From the NCBI GenBank assembly GCA_944472135.2, contig OX235270.1:140011632-140075631 (forward strand): a stretch of 64,000 bases of DNA. Reading direction: 5' to 3'. Shown in pieces: positions 11,000 through 20,413 of this stretch; the first letter of the stretch is position 1, and each line of letters opens with the position of its first letter. The position numbers and the translations under genes are program-made. The notes under the pieces were generated by a model. The model was not told where the DNA came from. It worked only from the letters and a program-made list of their open reading frames with translations, and ran no database searches. This stretch comes from Trichobilharzia regenti (Eukaryota > Platyhelminthes > Trematoda > Strigeidida > Schistosomatidae).

Positions 11000-11176
11000 T
11001 GTAGCTTGATTCCACACAGTATTTTTGGTACAGGTATGAAATTTCAGCCTGTGATGTTGATAGCCCAAATTTTACAGGTCGATCATCGATGTCAGGTGTG
11101 CGTCGGCCGAGGTGAGAACCCTGAACTATGTTCATGATCGGCGAGCGTCCTAACCGCTGTGCTACTGACGCACATC
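11000..11176 (-). mobile_element. Short tRNA-headed SINE (SINE-S) copy 1
   Basis: Minus-strand relative of the copies at 42289, 60479 and 62893: head GTGCGTCAGTAGCACAGCGG, box-B-like GGGTTCTCACC, then CACACCTGACAT, AAATTTGGGCTAT and the tail ending TGTGTGGAATCAAGCTAC. Diverged, probably old. Confidence 0.75.
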
Positions 11177-11446
11177 GAACCGTAGAGAATTAAAATTGAA
11201 AACTATCCTTCTAAACACTAATCATTTGTCTTTAGATAAGCTCGATGTATTGTGAGAGTGAAATGTGAACTGCTTGTCAAGAATATTAGAAATTACAAGT
11301 CTTAAGCTAGATTGTAAAACTAATATTCACAGTTTAAAGGAATTTAGTCACTGCTAATTACCATAAGACTTTAAAACGCTTTGGTGATGATTTCAGTATA
11401 TCGAAGTCTAAACCAAATCCCTACAAACCAACGCTTGAATATCAAT

Positions 11447-11850
11447 GAGATGCTCACTGGCGACTTGCCCTCTTCAGGTAGGCAGTTACCTGGGGTTCTA
11501 GTGAAAAGTCAGAACCAGTAGGGTGCAGCAGGTCGGGTGTGAGGACAAATACTCGCCAAAGACATTGGCTAGGGGTCGCGCTATTTCGTGAATTGGGAGA
11601 AGTTAGAATTCAAGCACTGGCCGCTGGATCGGATCCCAGTGGCTTAATGATCTACGAGCTCGCCTTGTAACCAGAAGGTCCTGGATCCGAACCCACTGTT
11701 GTGGGTGTGTGCTGCTGAAGAGCCCGAAACTAGGGCGATGGGAGCAGCTTTCCAGTACTCTCAGATTTTCCAATGGTTCTCTGACTAATGTCAGCTCATG
11801 ATAAAATCCAGTAACAAATCAAATCCCTAAAAACTGACACTTGAAGTCTA
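11447..11850 (+). mobile_element. SINE-T copy 2
   Basis: Near full-length plus-strand copy. It starts with GATGCTCACTGGCGACTTGC, has the tRNA-like segment (about 11635-11710) with box-A-like TGGCTTAATGA and box-B-like GGATCCGAACC, then GCCCGAAACTAGGGCGATGGGA and CCAGTACTCTCAG, and ends near AATCCCTAAAAACTGACAC. Compared with other copies the box B has drifted, so pol III transcription is doubtful. Confidence 0.82.
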
Positions 11851-12059
11851 AAATATTTGGAATAAAGATATTTTTAAAGTTTGCTATACCTATTTGGTGT
11901 GTTCTAGACTGAAATCTTTTTAACAATATAAATTATTAAATGTGTTTTAAGTTGTTTTGTAAGGGTTTTTATGCTTTAGAGACTTTGAGAACCACAGTTC
12001 CCAAACAAACTCAACATTTGTCAATGAAAGCGCTCGACTGTTTAGATCTTACCATAAGA

Positions 12060-12945
12060 TGGTATATATCTGATTTCCCACAAAAACTGGAAGATATTCA
12101 AGTGAAAAGCAACAGGTTGGCAGAAGAAGCAAAAAAGATAGACGGGACTTCAGGTAAAAATAGAGAAAACAGGTGTGATGAAGATTCCTCGCCAACTGCA
12201 ACAACAATAGAAAACAATCAGCATACATGGGAGAAATTTGAAAGAAGCAACCTCCTTTACCTATCAGCCTACCTACCTGGTAAGTATTGTTTTAATTAAA
12301 GGCAGACGGTACTGATGGGGATATCAAAGCCAGGATCGAGAAAGCAAGGCAAGCTTTCATTACTCTCAAGTCTGTGTGGAGGTCAATAGCACTGCTAAGC
12401 ATGAAAAATGAGATCCGTATTCTCAGGCTCAATGTGGAATCAGTGCTACTCAACATACAGAACAGAGACTTTGCACTATGTCTCGAAGGCCACTTCCAAC
12501 AAACTACATACCCTCACTAACAGCTGTCATCAACAGCTCAACTCAGTACTACTCAAGATCGGATGGCCGGTCAGAGAAGATCAGCAATAGTGTGAGGGAT
12601 CTCTGGAAATCAACGAAACAATCAACGCAGTAAGAAGCATTTTTGCAACAAATACGCGCGAAGAAATACAGGCGGATTGTATTGGCCATACTCTGAGGAA
12701 ACAAACCATCGAGTGAGTGACATCACACGCCAGGCCATTGCTTGAGTTGAACCTAGCCAAAAACGGGGAAGCGGCGACTTGGTGGTCAGTATCAGAGTAA
12801 CATGGAGGAGGATGAGGTGAAATGAAGAGGGGATGGAAGTGTGTGGGTAGACGTGTATCCAGGGAGAAACGTTGGTGAAGAAGCAAACGCAATGAAGATG
12901 TGTGTCTGAATCTCTATGTTCCTCTAGGAAACAATAAAAAATAAT
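12060..12945 (+). mobile_element. RTE-2 fragment E, C-terminal part and 3' end
   Basis: Plus-strand end of an RTE-clade LINE. Recognisable pieces: PQKLEDIQVKSNRLAEEAKKI after the lost catalytic box, EKFERSNLLYLSAYLPG, then 12300-12420 D.KARIEKARQAFITLKSVWRS, and further frame-broken C-terminal domain to CTCTATGTTCCTCTAGGAAA plus an A-rich tail at about 12925-12945. Same family as the copies at 15403, 30494 and 56458 on the minus strand. Severely decayed. Confidence 0.83.
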
Positions 12946-13205
12946 GACAATCAAAGGTACAAAAGTCATCTTCATTTCTTAATCACTTGGTTGAAATTGG
13001 AAATTAAGTCGAAACTTACAACTGCCATAGAGATTCAAGTTCTTAGCTAAAAGGTATGTCGGAAAATACTGCGAAATTCGCTTTATATTATAATACATTT
13101 ATCTATTGCCTCCAGCTAAAAATCTGGTTACTGAGTGTAGGAAATATGAAAGGCAAAAAGAAAACTGCATGAATTAATCCAGTCCTTGCAGTAAGACTAA
13201 GGGAT

Positions 13206-13247
<42 letters not shown>

Positions 13248-13660
13248 CTCTAATTGATTCATTTAACCAGACTCTATTTTAATATGAACTGCCTAAATTC
13301 ATTCTCCAGCCCATACTGTAGCTAACTTAACATAGAAAAAAGTGGACCTGAAAAAGGGAATGGCTTTTCTTTTGCTATATACATACAGATGGTAGGAATA
13401 CTGTTATCTCTAAGATTTATGTCTATTTTTTTGAATGCAACCCAGTAATTTGTTCTTATAAAGCTTGCAAATATTTCTACTTTAGGTTCCATTATCAACT
13501 GGATGAACATATGGTCTCACGCTTTGTTTGTTGTCTGAGAAAGACTGGAATTAACTCACAGTGCATTACTACTGAGTATTTGTAACAGTTGGGAGAAAAC
13601 AGAAACTGCCAGCATATGAAAGCAACGCGTATTTATTTAATTCAATTTTAGATTTATCCG
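12946..13660. other. AT-rich stretch with an AT microsatellite
   Basis: Contains an uninterrupted (AT)n run at about 13208-13243. No gene or named repeat seen. Confidence 0.55.
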
Positions 13661-13664
13661 TTGA

Positions 13665-13788
13665 TTGACTGGACTGATGTGCTTGTTCTCAGGTTGACAT
13701 GTCTGCTTCTTGTGCAGATGCTTCGACGATGGCTGGGCAAGTAATCAGAATTTGATTGGTGGATGGTGGCTAGCAGTGTAATCCAGGA
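13665..13788 (-). mobile_element. Sm-alpha fragment, 3' side only, fused to H2A pseudogene
   Basis: The reverse complement reads TCCTGGATTACACTGCTAGC then CACCATCCACCAATCAA, the part of Sm-alpha lying downstream of the hammerhead cleavage site. The ribozyme half is absent and replaced at 13789 by histone H2A coding sequence. The break lies 2 nt from the predicted scissile bond. A parallel case is at 15290-15402. Confidence 0.8.
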
Positions 13789-14066
13789 TGAGCGATTGTC
13801 ACATCACCGAAGAGTTTGTTAAAATTCTCATCCTTTTGCATGGCCAGCTGCAAGTGACGATGGATTATAAAGGTCTTCTTGTTGTCACCAGGCAATTCAA
13901 GCCCTTCAGTGGCTAGGCACTCGAGGAAAGCTGCCAAATAGATGGGGGCTATGGCACCGACGCGTTCAGCGTAGTTACCCTTGCGCAGAAGATGCTGCAC
14001 ATAACCAAATGGGAACTGAAGACCAGCCTGAGCAGATCGAGTTTTAACCTTTGCACGAGACTTTCC
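13789..14066 (-). pseudogene. Histone H2A pseudogene, truncated at both ends
   Basis: Minus strand reads [20 protein letters not shown], then [47 protein letters not shown] and [14 protein letters not shown]: the histone fold of H2A from just after the start to just past the acidic-patch C-helix. The first codons and the C-terminal tail are missing. Four residues after the LELAG-equivalent are deleted in frame and several invariant positions are changed (for example G to I in the VGAG loop and R to H before LQL). The tail is replaced by Sm-alpha sequence. It has no introns, but neither do normal histone genes, so this does not by itself prove retroposition. Flanked on the other side by a plus-strand Sm-alpha (from about 14090). 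Confidence 0.92.
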
Positions 14067-14087
14067 ACTCGTGATTATGCGTTAGAA

Positions 14088-14262
14088 CAGAGGAACGTTT
14101 ACCACGATGCTTTGGGGTTTAAAACTATAGGCACTGGGTTCCAGCCTCGGCGGGAACATCATCAATCACTGCGGAGCGCAGGTAAATCCGGTTGGCGAGT
14201 CCCAAATAGGACGAAATGCGCATTCTAGATTCCAATGGTAGTTACCATCAACCAATTAATAT
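14088..14262 (+). mobile_element. Sm-alpha-like SINE with hammerhead, core mutated
   Basis: Plus strand: pol III box-B-like ACTGGGTTCCAGCC, then stem II GTCCCAAATAGGAC intact, GAAA intact, minimal stem III ATGCGCAT intact, and substrate strand TCTAGATTCCAATGG. The 5' core expected as CTGACGA reads TTGGCGA, which should abolish activity. Best preserved stem II of the copies in this window. Confidence 0.85.
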
Positions 14263-14924
14263 CGCTTGTTGCTTAAGGAAAAAGAATATTCATGAAAATA
14301 AGGATTTGAGACAGAAAACTAGTTTCAGGTAAATAGAAACTTGTTCACATTTCATCTATGGTTCTTTTAATTTTTCACAGTGGTTTTTCTGAGATGAGTT
14401 CTGAGTTCTGGTAGTCCTGAATCCCAATATGCCTACCCCACCAAAGGTGAGCACTACAGACACTGAAATCAAAACAAATTTCTCGAGTATTTTTACATGA
14501 AAGCTGATTGAGATTTGATCTATTAATCCTCCAAAAACTAGGTGCCAAGGGAAAAGTAGACATATGAATAAACTAAGCTTTTAAAAATCTCAGCGTTCTA
14601 TTCGTTACACTACTCTGAAATTCTTCAGGGGATTAGTTAAAAGTTAAAATATCAGAGGTAAGTACAAAAGGGCACATCGTGTCTCGTCTTCTTTGTTAGA
14701 CGCTGTTAAAAAGTGTGCATACATTTGCTATATCAGTCTTCAATGATGATATCCGAATAAATATGATAGTGACTCGGTACACACTGGATTAGAAAATATG
14801 CGATATACTGTAGCATTTGGGTGGGTCACTGCATACCATCTATCGGTTTATTCAAAATTCTTTTACAATTTTTTTAGCAATTGATTTGACCCGTCTTGTC
14901 CTTCGCGTTGATTCATACTGAATT
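14263..14924. other. Intergenic stretch without recognised genes
   Basis: AT-rich, no supported gene or repeat family. Confidence 0.5.
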
Positions 14925-15180
14925 CTGTCAGCCAAGTTTACAATGTAGCTACTATACTAGGTGACCCAGATTTCGTAGTTTTTGCATTCGTCAGCAAAGT
15001 GTCCCTGTGTTCTTGAAGGAACTCATGTCACTTCACCGAGTCCACCTTAATGGCGTGATGTCTAGTATGGTGGCCACATTGCAAACTTGACTAATAAGAT
15101 CCAGTTTACATCAAAGTCAATGGCTAGATGCCTGAAATCAGTTATTGACACCATAGATCAAATTAACAACCTGTAAATTG
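14925..15180 (+). repeat. Unclassified dispersed repeat (copy 1)
   Basis: Shares scattered blocks with 26690-26950: TGATGTC..TAG.ATGG.GGCCACATT, ACTTGACTAATA..ATCCAG, CATCAAAG and a final AGTTATTGACACCA-type end. The second copy has a GGGTTCGAATC box-B-like stretch, so a tRNA-derived SINE is possible. No coding capacity. Confidence 0.5.
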
Positions 15181-15289
15181 GTTGGCTAGCAATTCACCAT
15201 GTATATAGTTCAAGGGGATTACAAAATATAAAAAGAAGGTGTGCATTATTTTTTTATTCGGTTTTGACTTTTGCGTTGATTAGTTAGCC

Positions 15290-15402
15290 AGAGGGATTCA
15301 TCCTCAGTTGACATGTCGGCACCTTGTGCGGATGTTACGACGATATCTGAGAAAGTAACTTGAAGTGGTCTGGTGGGTGGTGACTAGCAGTGGAATCCAG
15401 GA
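15290..15402 (-). mobile_element. Sm-alpha fragment, 3' side only, fused to RTE-2 3' end
   Basis: The reverse complement reads TCCTGGATTCCACTGCTAG then TCACCACCCACC. The ribozyme half is missing; immediately upstream (15403 onward on the minus strand) is the (AAT)n 3' tail of the RTE-2 element. The junction is the same as in the H2A fusion at 13788/13789, 2 nt from the predicted hammerhead scissile bond. Confidence 0.82.
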
Positions 15403-16240
15403 TATTATTATTTCTGTAATTCCCAGAGGAACATAGGGCTTCAGCCACTCGTCTCCATTGCGTTCGGTTCTCTGCCAACGTTTTCACCTGGTTCCGCGTC
15501 TGCCAACATGCTTTCATCTCCTCTACACACGAGCCCCTCCAAGTCACCCTCTCAATGACGACCAACTCGCCGCTTCCCGTTCAGTCAGGTTCCACTCGAG
15601 AGATGGCTTGTCTAGTGATATCACTTGATGGTTTGTTTCCCCAACGTATGGCCAATTCAGGTCCATTTCTTCCTGCTTATTTGTTGCACAATCGGTTTCT
15701 GCTCGGTTGGTTCTCTCACTGTCAGAGATCCAACCCTGTTGCTGATCTTTTCTGGTTGGCCATCTTATATTGAGTAGTAATTAGTGAAGATAGCTGTTAA
15801 TGAAGGTCTGTAGTTTGTTTGAAGACTTCTTTGTGACGCGCAATGCAAGTCTCTGATCCATATATTAACTAGAACTGACTTCACATTGGAGTTGAAAATC
15901 CGGATGTTATTTCTGATGCTGAGTGCTGTTGACCTCCACACAGACTTCAGAGTGATGAAAGCTGGTCTTGCTTTTCCGATGATCCTTGCTTTGATATCCT
16001 CGTCATTTATGTCCGCCATTAGTTGAAACGATTATTACCAGGTAGGTGGGTAGGTTAAGAGGAGGATGTTTCTTTCAGGACAATCTGATTTGTGCTGCTT
16101 ATTGTCTGTTGTTACTGCTGTTCCTGTTGGCCAGGAATTTTCATTACCTCAGAATCCTCTATGTTAACCTGAAGTCCGTGCTATGTTTTATGCTTCTTCT
16201 GCCAACTTGTTGCTTTTAAATTGCATATATTTCAGTTTGT
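15403..16240 (-). mobile_element. RTE-2 copy F, C-terminal part (first half of a split element)
   Basis: Minus strand: 16019-15765 gives MADINDEDIKARIIGKARPAFITLKSVWRST and SIRNNIRIFNSNVKSVL; 15565-15335 gives the C-terminal VTWRGSCVEEMKACWQ and EALCSSG. The 3' end CCCTATGTTCCTCTGGGAAT is followed by an (AAT)n tail. The upstream half of the same element continues at 19095-19783; the two are separated by an insertion with the 9-bp duplication TCAGTTTGT (16232-16240 and 19087-19095). Confidence 0.88.
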
Positions 16241-16966
16241 TAGATTATTATTATTATTGCTCCCTTGGGTTCCTAGTGGAACATAGGGCTTCAACTGCAC
16301 GTCTTCGCTTGTTTGCTTCTGTCTTCTACTGTACTTTTCACCTGCATCCATGTTAGTTCATACTGTTTCAACTCCTCTTCACACCATCTCCTCCATGTCA
16401 CCCTTGCACTGACGTCCTACTCGCCGCTTCCCTTTCGGGTTCCACTCCAGCAATGGCCTGACGCGCGCGATTTGCATTGAAAATCCGGGCGAATTTTGTT
16501 GGTGATGCTGAGTAACGAAGATTTCCAGATTGATTTCAGGTTGATGAATGTGTTTCTCGCCTTCCCGATTCTCGCTCGATTTGACATCCTCGTCCGTTCT
16601 GACTGCGTGTAGTTGAGACAATGCTCCCTAGATAAGTGAAGTGAATAAAGTAACCTCTTTCAAATCCCTCCCGTTGATGGTGATGGTGATTGGCACTTGA
16701 TGTTGCTGCTGTCGTTCTTTTTGTTGGTTGGTTATTCTCATAACCTCCGTCGTGTCTATATTCAACTGGAGTCCTGTCTTCACCTGGTGCTTCTTCGACC
16801 AATTTGTCGGTTTTCACTTGTAAGTCTTCGATTTTGTGTGTGTGTGTGTTTGTGGCATCAAACATAAATCATCCACGCGCGAAATCCAGGTCTTCTAGGT
16901 TCATCACGTCGGTCGGTCCAGGATATCCCTGTCTTCTCGTTTCCCACTGTCTGATGCATAATCCAG

Positions 16967-17679
16967 TCAGTCCACCACAATTAGGAATATCATTGATGAT
17001 AGTAAGCACCCTTGTCTGACTCCAATGTTTTCTCCAAACGCCTCACTGAGTTTTCCGTTGTGGATCACTCGATATGTGCCGTTGTCGTACAGCTGTTGAA
17101 TGAGGTTGATGAACATTTGGGGCACCGTACGCCGTAGTACTCGAGTAATTTCCAAATTACTTCACGGTCAACGCTGTCTGTCGAAGGCCTTCTCAAAGTC
17201 TGTAAATTTGAGGTAGAGGTTTGATTGATGGCCATTGCATGCTTTGTTCTGTGATGATGATGCGTAGAGTTTCAATTTAGTCAGTACATGATTTGCCTTT
17301 CCTGAATACAGCCAGCTTGTTCTGGTCGGAGTTCTGTCTCCAAGGCGTCCTTTATTCTCTCCAGGATGATGCGACTCAGGATTTTACTTGGCGTCGACAG
17401 GAGCATGATTCCTCGCCAGTTCTTGCAGAGTGGGGTCTAAGTCCTAAACCATTCTTTTGAAGTTTCACGAGGTAACCTTTCCTGCAGTCAGTAGGCACTT
17501 TTCCCTCCTTCCAGACCTTTTGCAATGATGGAGTGAGTCAGCATGTCTGCTGTCATCTCTGGGTCCGCTTTCAGTGCTTCAGGGGGTATTCCATCTGGTC
17601 CGGCTGCTTTTCCGGCTTTCAGAAGCTTGATTGAGTTCAAGACTTCAGCTCTCGTTGGAGGATTGGTGTCAACTTGCAT
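16967..17679 (-). pseudogene. RTE-1 copy C reverse transcriptase core
   Basis: TNPPTRAEVLNSIKLLKAGK, GPDGIPPEALKAD (fingers), then FEKAF, LLEYYGV..MFINLIQQLYDNGT, GVRQGCLLSSMIFLIVVD. The frame stops at the TGAC tandem duplication (about 16967-16976), and the catalytic box is lost at 16865-16885, exactly as in copies A and B. Confidence 0.88.
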
Positions 17680-17979
17680 TTGTGTGAGCGCTGTTTGTTG
17701 TTGGTATTTCTGGACGGGTTGCAGGTGATGGTCGGTTCAAGAGTCCTTTGAAGTGATCCGCCCATTATTTAATCTGTCTTTCCTCCTTGGTGATTGGGTT
17801 CCCTTGACTGTCTTTTATAGGTTTCGCTTGTGTTGATCTCTTTCGGGATAGAGATTTGGTTATCTGATATAGTGTCCTCGCCTTCAGAGACTTCCAATGT
17901 TCTTCCACGCATGATTCTTCAGTGATGTCGCGTAGTGTTTCCTGCTTTGCTCTGATAGTTGTAGTGAAGGTGTCTTTTG

Positions 17980-18806
17980 TGGTTGTGTCCTTGAGTAGTT
18001 GAGTGTCGAACTTGCATTGTGGCCTATCCCCAGCTATCCTCGAGGCTTTTAGTTTCACCTTGAAAATCCCTTCTACTAGAGAGTGGTCTGAACCCACATC
18101 TGCTCCTCTCCTCGACCTTGTGTCCAGTAGGCTCCGTCTCCACTTTCTTGAAATTGAGATAAAGTCTATTTGATTCTTGGTGTTTCCATCTGGTGAAATC
18201 CATGTCGTCTTGTGTATATCCTTGTGTTTGAACACACTACCGCCAATCACCAAATCATTGAAGGCGCAGAAGTCTTAGAAGAGTTCGCCATTGTCGTTCA
18301 TTTCACCGAGGGCCTCACGACCCATGGTGAGTTCTCTTCCTGTGTTGTATGTCTCCTCCCAGCTTCCCATTCATGTCGCCCATCAGGATTTTGATATCGC
18401 CATTTGGGACGTTGTCCATTATTGCTTGTAGTTGTCTGTAGACCGCCTCCTCCTTCTCTTGATCTGAGACGTTTGTAGGCGCATAGCATTGAATGAATGT
18501 AACTTTCCTCCTTCCTTTTGAGTTGAACCTGGCTGTCATTATCCTGGAGGAGATTGGTTCCCACTGCATGAGAGCTTTGGCTGGTGTTGGTGACATCATG
18601 GTAACCACTCCTTCGGTGTGCTCATGGTTGTCCTCTGGGTGGCCGGAAAAGATTACTGTCTCTCCAGTAGGTAGTTGGCACCTTCCAGTTCCGTTCCATC
18701 TGCTTTCGCAGATTCCCAACACTTCTATTCTGTACCTTTTCATTTCAGTGGCTATCTGGGCAGCCTTTCCAGTTTCGTACATTGTACGAACATTCCAGGT
18801 ACCCAT
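17980..18806 (-). pseudogene. RTE-1 copy C apurinic-like endonuclease
   Basis: Starts MGTWNVRTMYETGK, the canonical RTE N-terminus. Catalytic landmarks of the AP-endonuclease family are visible: WNVRT (N), GICESRW (E), ILMGDMNGKLGG (D and N), NQIDFISISRKW (D) and GSDHSLV (DH). The block is split into frames 18806-18315, 18564-18298 and 18253-17765, so at least one frameshift lies near 18300. If intact it would nick the target for target-primed reverse transcription. Confidence 0.9.
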
Positions 18807-18955
18807 CCTTACTTTTGCTTACATCGAAAGAAAGCACATCGGTTGACTGTCTTCCAGAAGGCTAGCTTTCACCAGCCTGCGTCATTTCACTTCCCCGATT
18901 CCAGCGAAAAATAAAGTTACTTTTTATATTTTTAGAATTTTTAATATATTGGTGC

Positions 18956-19080
18956 ATTGAAGTTTCTGTAGCGATTTGGTTGTTTTACGGGGGTGGAGTT
19001 GCTAGCACCACGCCCCAAACCTCCCTCTTTACCCGGGCTTGGTACCGGCTAGAAAACTAGTAAGCTAGTAGCCTAGCAAG
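18956..19080 (-). mobile_element. SINE-L-like fragment at the 5' end of RTE-1 copy C
   Basis: The segment with TTGAAGTTTCTGTAGCGATT, GGGTGGAGTTGCTAGCACCA and CCTCCCTCTTTACC is the SINE-L body without head or 3' end. It lies inside the same 9-bp target duplication as RTE-1 copy C, so it either travelled with it as a 5' chimera or inserted separately. A short CTAGTAAGCTAGTAGCCTAG patch follows. Confidence 0.65.
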
Positions 19081-19086
19081 CTAGTA

Positions 19087-19783
19087 TCAGTTTGTGGGAA
19101 ATCAGACATATATCATCGGTGAAGTCGAGATCCTCCAAGTTTTTGTATGGGTCCATTTTATGTCTGTTTCCTTGTAGGCCGCTGTTTGTCACATTATCCA
19201 ATCTACTGCAATCAGGAAAATCATTGGCGATAGTAGGCAGCCAGCTTGTCTTACTCCCGTGTTCACTTCGAAGGATTCCGTAAGTTTTCCGTTGTGGATT
19301 ACTTGGCATGCAGCATTGTCGTACAACTGTTGGATGAGGTGTATAATTGTCGATGGCACCCTGTAGTAGCTAAGTAGTTGCCAAGTCACCTCTCAATCGA
19401 TGCTGTCGAAGGTTTTTTCAAAGTCGATGAAGTTGAGATAGAGAGGTGGCTGCCATTCCAAGCGTTGTTCAATGTGATCTGTAGTGTGGCGATTTGCTCA
19501 GTAAATGTTTTGTTTCGCTCGAATTCAGCCTGTTGCGGTCGAAGTTCTTCATCCAGTTTGGCTTGTTTGATCCTCTCCTGGATGATGAGGCTTGGTATTT
19601 TGCTTGGGATAGTCAGGAGCGTAATTCCGCGCCAGTTTTTGCATTGGCTAAAGTCTTCTTTCTTTGGCAGATTACCTTACCCTCTTTCCACACCTTCTCC
19701 GGTAATGGCGTCGTCAAATCCACTGTTGTCTCTAGCTCTGTTTTTAATGCTTCTGTTGGGATTCCATATGGTCCTGCTGCTGG
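19087..19783 (-). mobile_element. RTE-2 copy D, RT region (second half of the split element)
   Basis: Minus strand RT: FEKTFDSIDREVTWQLLSYY, STIIHLIQQLYDNAACQVIHNGKL, NTGVRQAGCLLSPMIFLIAVDWIM, and near 19140-19095 DLDFTDDICLISHK, the catalytic FTDD box intact. A one-codon insertion (RQAGC instead of RQGC) and frame breaks show it is a pseudogene. It abuts an Sm-alpha copy at 19783. Confidence 0.88.
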
Positions 19784-19845
19784 AATCCACGATAGGCATT
19801 TCGTTCTATTTGCGATTCGTCAGCTGGATTTAGCTGCATTCTCAT
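19780..19845 (-). ncRNA. Hammerhead ribozyme core in Sm-alpha copy (minus strand)
   Basis: The reverse complement gives stem I AATCCAG, core CTGACGA, loop CAAATAG flanked by ATCG and AAC, then GAAA, a short stem III region TGCCTATCG and the substrate strand TGGATTCCAGC. Both catalytic blocks (CTGACGA and GAAA) are intact, the only copy here where that is so, but stem II has lost most of its pairing and stem III is altered. Activity is therefore uncertain to unlikely. Confidence 0.6.
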
Positions 19846-20080
19846 TAAGTGATAATGTTTCGAATAGGTATGGAACCCAGAACTCATCCTTTCAAACGTC
19901 AGAGCGCTATCCCATAGACCACCTGGCATTTGAAATGTTGGGTGCTAGGTTCGCAACCCATTGGGGACGCCATCACGAGTTGGGAATGCAGGTACATCCA
20001 GATGACAAATCCTAAATAAGATAAAATGCGCATCCTGGATTCCACTGTTAGTCACCACCCATCGAATTACTAAAAGGTAT
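19846..20080 (+). mobile_element. Sm-alpha-like SINE, degenerate hammerhead
   Basis: Plus strand with box-B-like AGGTTCGCAACC, GAATGCAGGTACATCCAG, a mutated core (ATGACAA), eroded stem II (AATCCTAAATAAGAT), AAAATGCGCATCCTGG and the tail CACTGTTAGTCACCACCCA. Not expected to cleave. Head-to-head with the minus copy at 19780-19845. Confidence 0.8.
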
Positions 20081-20413
20081 GAATACTCATAACAGTAGTG
20101 AGAAATGCGATGAATGCATTACAATGAATAACGTTCTTAATCTCTATTTCTCTTGTATAACCTTCATTGTGTAATTCATCGTAACTTGAGCGTCAGCCGA
20201 AAACATTTCTAAGCTTTTCTCACTCCCTTTCTTTATGTTCACAAATACAGAAAATAGTTCATACAATGTAAAGATCTTGCAAAAAGGGATATAAAATTAT
20301 TAGGATTAATGTATATATTCGGCAAGCGGACGGAAACGTACGCATCTCGGTGAGCATTTTGGTAAGGTAGATCTTAGCAAATGATAAATGGTACAATTGA
20401 AACAATACTAGGA

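Larger units (their letters stand above)
16241..18910 (-). mobile_element. RTE-1 copy C, longest copy, inserted in RTE-2
   Basis: Minus-strand RTE LINE with both endonuclease and RT regions. Order from 18910: short 5' leader, apurinic-endonuclease domain (18806-17990), linker with an internal deletion relative to copy A (near 17880), RT core (17679-16967), C-terminal domain (16865-16379), 3' end CCCTATGTTCCACTAGGAAC and (AAT)n tail to 16245. Frame breaks separate the blocks. It carries the same two RT lesions as copies A and B. Confidence 0.9.

Noticed and set aside
13208..13243. Long AT runs (13208, 33377, 48792, 50005, 57348) as origins or matrix-attachment sites
   Set aside because: Plain microsatellites typical of AT-rich schistosome DNA; nothing ties them to replication or attachment.
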